From NCBI GenBank assembly GCA_004376105.1, contig SOKA01000001.1, positions 1 through 23,955 of the forward strand: DNA of 23,955 nucleotides, written 5' to 3'. This DNA comes from Dehalococcoidia bacterium (GTDB taxonomy: Bacteria; Chloroflexota; Dehalococcoidia; Dehalococcoidales; E44-bin46). The position numbers and the translations under genes are program-made. The stretch's first letter is position 1; each line of letters opens with the position of its first letter. The notes under the pieces are model-generated. The model made no database searches. It had not been told where the DNA came from and saw only the letters and a list, made by a program, of their open reading frames with translations. Positions 22,598 to 23,955 of this stretch are shown piece by piece.

Positions 22598-23923
22598 TTA
22601 TTCATAAGGAATGGGGAATATCAGGTCAGCCGTCGCCGGCATGAAATCATGGGAAGAATACACTATTGGGTTTTCCCATACCCATGGTTTGTCAGTCTTC
22701 TGCCACTGGCCAAAAGCAACCGGCACTCGGCTGTATTGCTCTTCATCAAACACGACACGATGATAAATTGTGATCATATCGGTTTCGGCTAGAGCTTTGT
22801 TAATCTCAGCTCCATCAAGCGTGCCGGCTCTTTCGATGGCATCAAACAGGACCTGGGCAATAGCATAGCACCATCCCATGACCGTGTGCTTTGGTAGCCC
22901 TGTCTCCTCAACCCATCTTTCATGGAGCGACATTGGAGTTGTGTCACCAATGCCACGGCAACCTTCAATTGATGGGTGCCAGAACATCTCATTGCACACA
23001 CCATTTGGTAGGTCACCGCCCCAGGCTTGTATATCGGTATAGAAAAGCCCGCCTCTGGTAGCAAAAACCTGCTTAGGATAATAGCCTAGCGTGTGAGCTT
23101 GCCTCGCAAATGCGCCATAAAACGAGGCAGGAGAATTAGACCAAAGCAATTCACAATTTGCATCTTTCCACTCCATTATGATAGACGTAAAGTCCGTTGT
23201 CTCCATAGGCACCAGCCCAAATTCTTCTTCGGTACGATAAGTCTCACAACCTATTCCTTGAGCTTGTGGAGCAAATGCGTGGTACCAACCTCTGCCGTCT
23301 GGGTCATCCGATGCCAGGAGAGCTACCTTTTTATTGGTCTCGCCAATAATGTCTTTTAGCGCGCCCAACCATACATCGAACATACTGTACCCAAGCTTAC
23401 CATGCCGAAAATCTCCCTCTGCAGCTGGCGTAGCTATAGCAAAACTTATTATCCAACTATATTCCCAGGGTGGCGTAACTTCCGTCCGCATAGCCTGCCA
23501 CGATTCGTAAGGACCGGGCCCACCCATGTGTGGTATCTTGTGCCGCTCAGCTACTTCAGCCATGGCAGGATTGAAATCCAGCGGACCAACATTTACGAGG
23601 AACTTTGCCTTATCACGAAGAATTAGGTCTTCAGCAAGAGTCCCTGCCTTTAGCGGATTGCTTTCATTATCAACGACTATAAGTTTGACAGGTAGTTTAC
23701 TTCCATACTCTTCTATATATATTCCACCTAATTTGTTGATATCCTCGACAGCGGCTCTGTACCCAAATATACCACCTTTACCAAAACCTGCAGCCCCGCC
23801 TGTCACTGCTGCGGGAAGGCCTATAAGAATTTCTTCTGGAGCTTTTGGTGCCGCCTTACAGCCACCGAAAATCAAGCCGCTTACCAATACAATCACCAAT
23901 GGAATTAAAAGAAACTTTTTCAT
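22598..23923 (-). CDS. LivK-like substrate-binding lipoprotein (copy 2)
   Basis: Paralogue of the neighbouring binding protein, 441 residues, same fold and length. Lipoprotein signal KKFLLIPLVIVLVSGLIFGGC with C22 as lipid site. Mature segments line up with copy 1 throughout: EEILIGLPAAVTGG, AAVEDINKLGG, NPLKAGTLAEDLI, DDPDGRGWY, METTDFTSIIMEWK, ERAGTLDGAEINKAL and the last nine residues DLIFPIPYE. Differences cluster in the segments that line the ligand cleft in this fold (for example the region after LAEDLILRDK), so the two proteins may bind different ligands while sharing the one transporter; this is inference. ATG start with AAAGGAGG eight bases upstream, in the same leader sequence as copy 1. 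Confidence 0.92.
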   Translation of the reverse strand: MKKFLLIPLVIVLVSGLIFGGCKAAPKAPEEILIGLPAAVTGGAAGFGKGGIFGYRAAVEDINKLGGIYIEEYGSKLPVKLIVVDNESNPLKAGTLAEDLILRDKAKFLVNVGPLDFNPAMAEVAERHKIPHMGGPGPYESWQAMRTEVTPPWEYSWIISFAIATPAAEGDFRHGKLGYSMFDVWLGALKDIIGETNKKVALLASDDPDGRGWYHAFAPQAQGIGCETYRTEEEFGLVPMETTDFTSIIMEWKDANCELLWSNSPASFYGAFARQAHTLGYYPKQVFATRGGLFYTDIQAWGGDLPNGVCNEMFWHPSIEGCRGIGDTTPMSLHERWVEETGLPKHTVMGWCYAIAQVLFDAIERAGTLDGAEINKALAETDMITIYHRVVFDEEQYSRVPVAFGQWQKTDKPWVWENPIVYSSHDFMPATADLIFPIPYE

Positions 23924-23955
23924 TGTTACTCCCTCCTTTCCTTAAGATTTCCAGC

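Larger units (their letters stand above)
22478..23955 (-). repeat. tandem duplication unit 2 (binding-protein gene plus remnant B)
   Basis: Second unit of the repeat described at 20750-22241. The unit runs to the window edge, so further copies may lie beyond 23955. Confidence 0.75.

Noticed and set aside
1..23955. CRISPR arrays, insertion sequences, phage or toxin-antitoxin genes
   Set aside because: No regularly spaced short repeats, transposase or integrase sequences, or small toxin-antitoxin pairs were found on reading both strands.

Overview
This window looks like a piece of the chromosome of an anaerobic bacterium. The best guess is Chloroflexota, class Dehalococcoidia, judged only from overall protein flavour: a ferredoxin-type 2-oxoacid oxidoreductase, an archaeal-type DUF61 protein, frequent GTG/TTG starts and LivK-type lipoproteins. 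No rRNA or marker gene is present to prove this. There is no CRISPR array, insertion sequence or phage gene.

Layout. (1) 3-407: a DUF61/UPF0216 protein. (2) 467-6746: two tRNA genes, Arg-CCG and Pro-TGG, bracket a tightly packed seven-gene operon. It encodes a four-subunit 2-oxoacid:ferredoxin oxidoreductase (gamma, delta, alpha, beta) followed directly by NuoE-like, NuoF-like and HoxU/NuoG-N-terminal-like subunits. Together these look like a soluble machine passing electrons from a 2-oxoacid through Fe-S clusters to FMN and NAD(P), possibly by bifurcation or confurcation. (3) 6931-14543: a 2-oxoacid/acetoin dehydrogenase complex. The E1 alpha/beta pair is present twice in tandem, followed by a VOC-fold protein, one E2 and one E3. 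(4) 14587-17031: lipB and lipA, which supply the lipoyl cofactor for that E2, then a formyltransferase resembling the hydrolase domain of 10-formyltetrahydrofolate dehydrogenase, overlapping lipA by 41 bases. (5) 17315-23923, minus strand, convergent with the rest: a branched-chain-amino-acid-type (Liv) ABC importer (livG, livF, livH, livM) preceded by two related lipoprotein binding-protein genes.

How it fits together. The window holds two different routes for oxidative decarboxylation of 2-oxoacids, one ferredoxin/NAD-linked and one lipoate/NAD-linked. It also holds the lipoylation genes and an importer whose family often carries amino acids. A link to amino-acid or 2-oxoacid catabolism is an inference; the real substrates cannot be read from the sequence.

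Points worth a second look: the POR-NuoEF-HoxU fusion of modules in one operon; the unequal divergence of the two E1 pairs, with a nearly identical 3' end; LipB with Glu where the catalytic Lys is expected; E2 with Tyr in place of the motif Asp; and short, broken copies of a binding-protein C-terminus stuck directly to the stop codon of each binding-protein gene, showing that gene plus remnant was duplicated as one unit.
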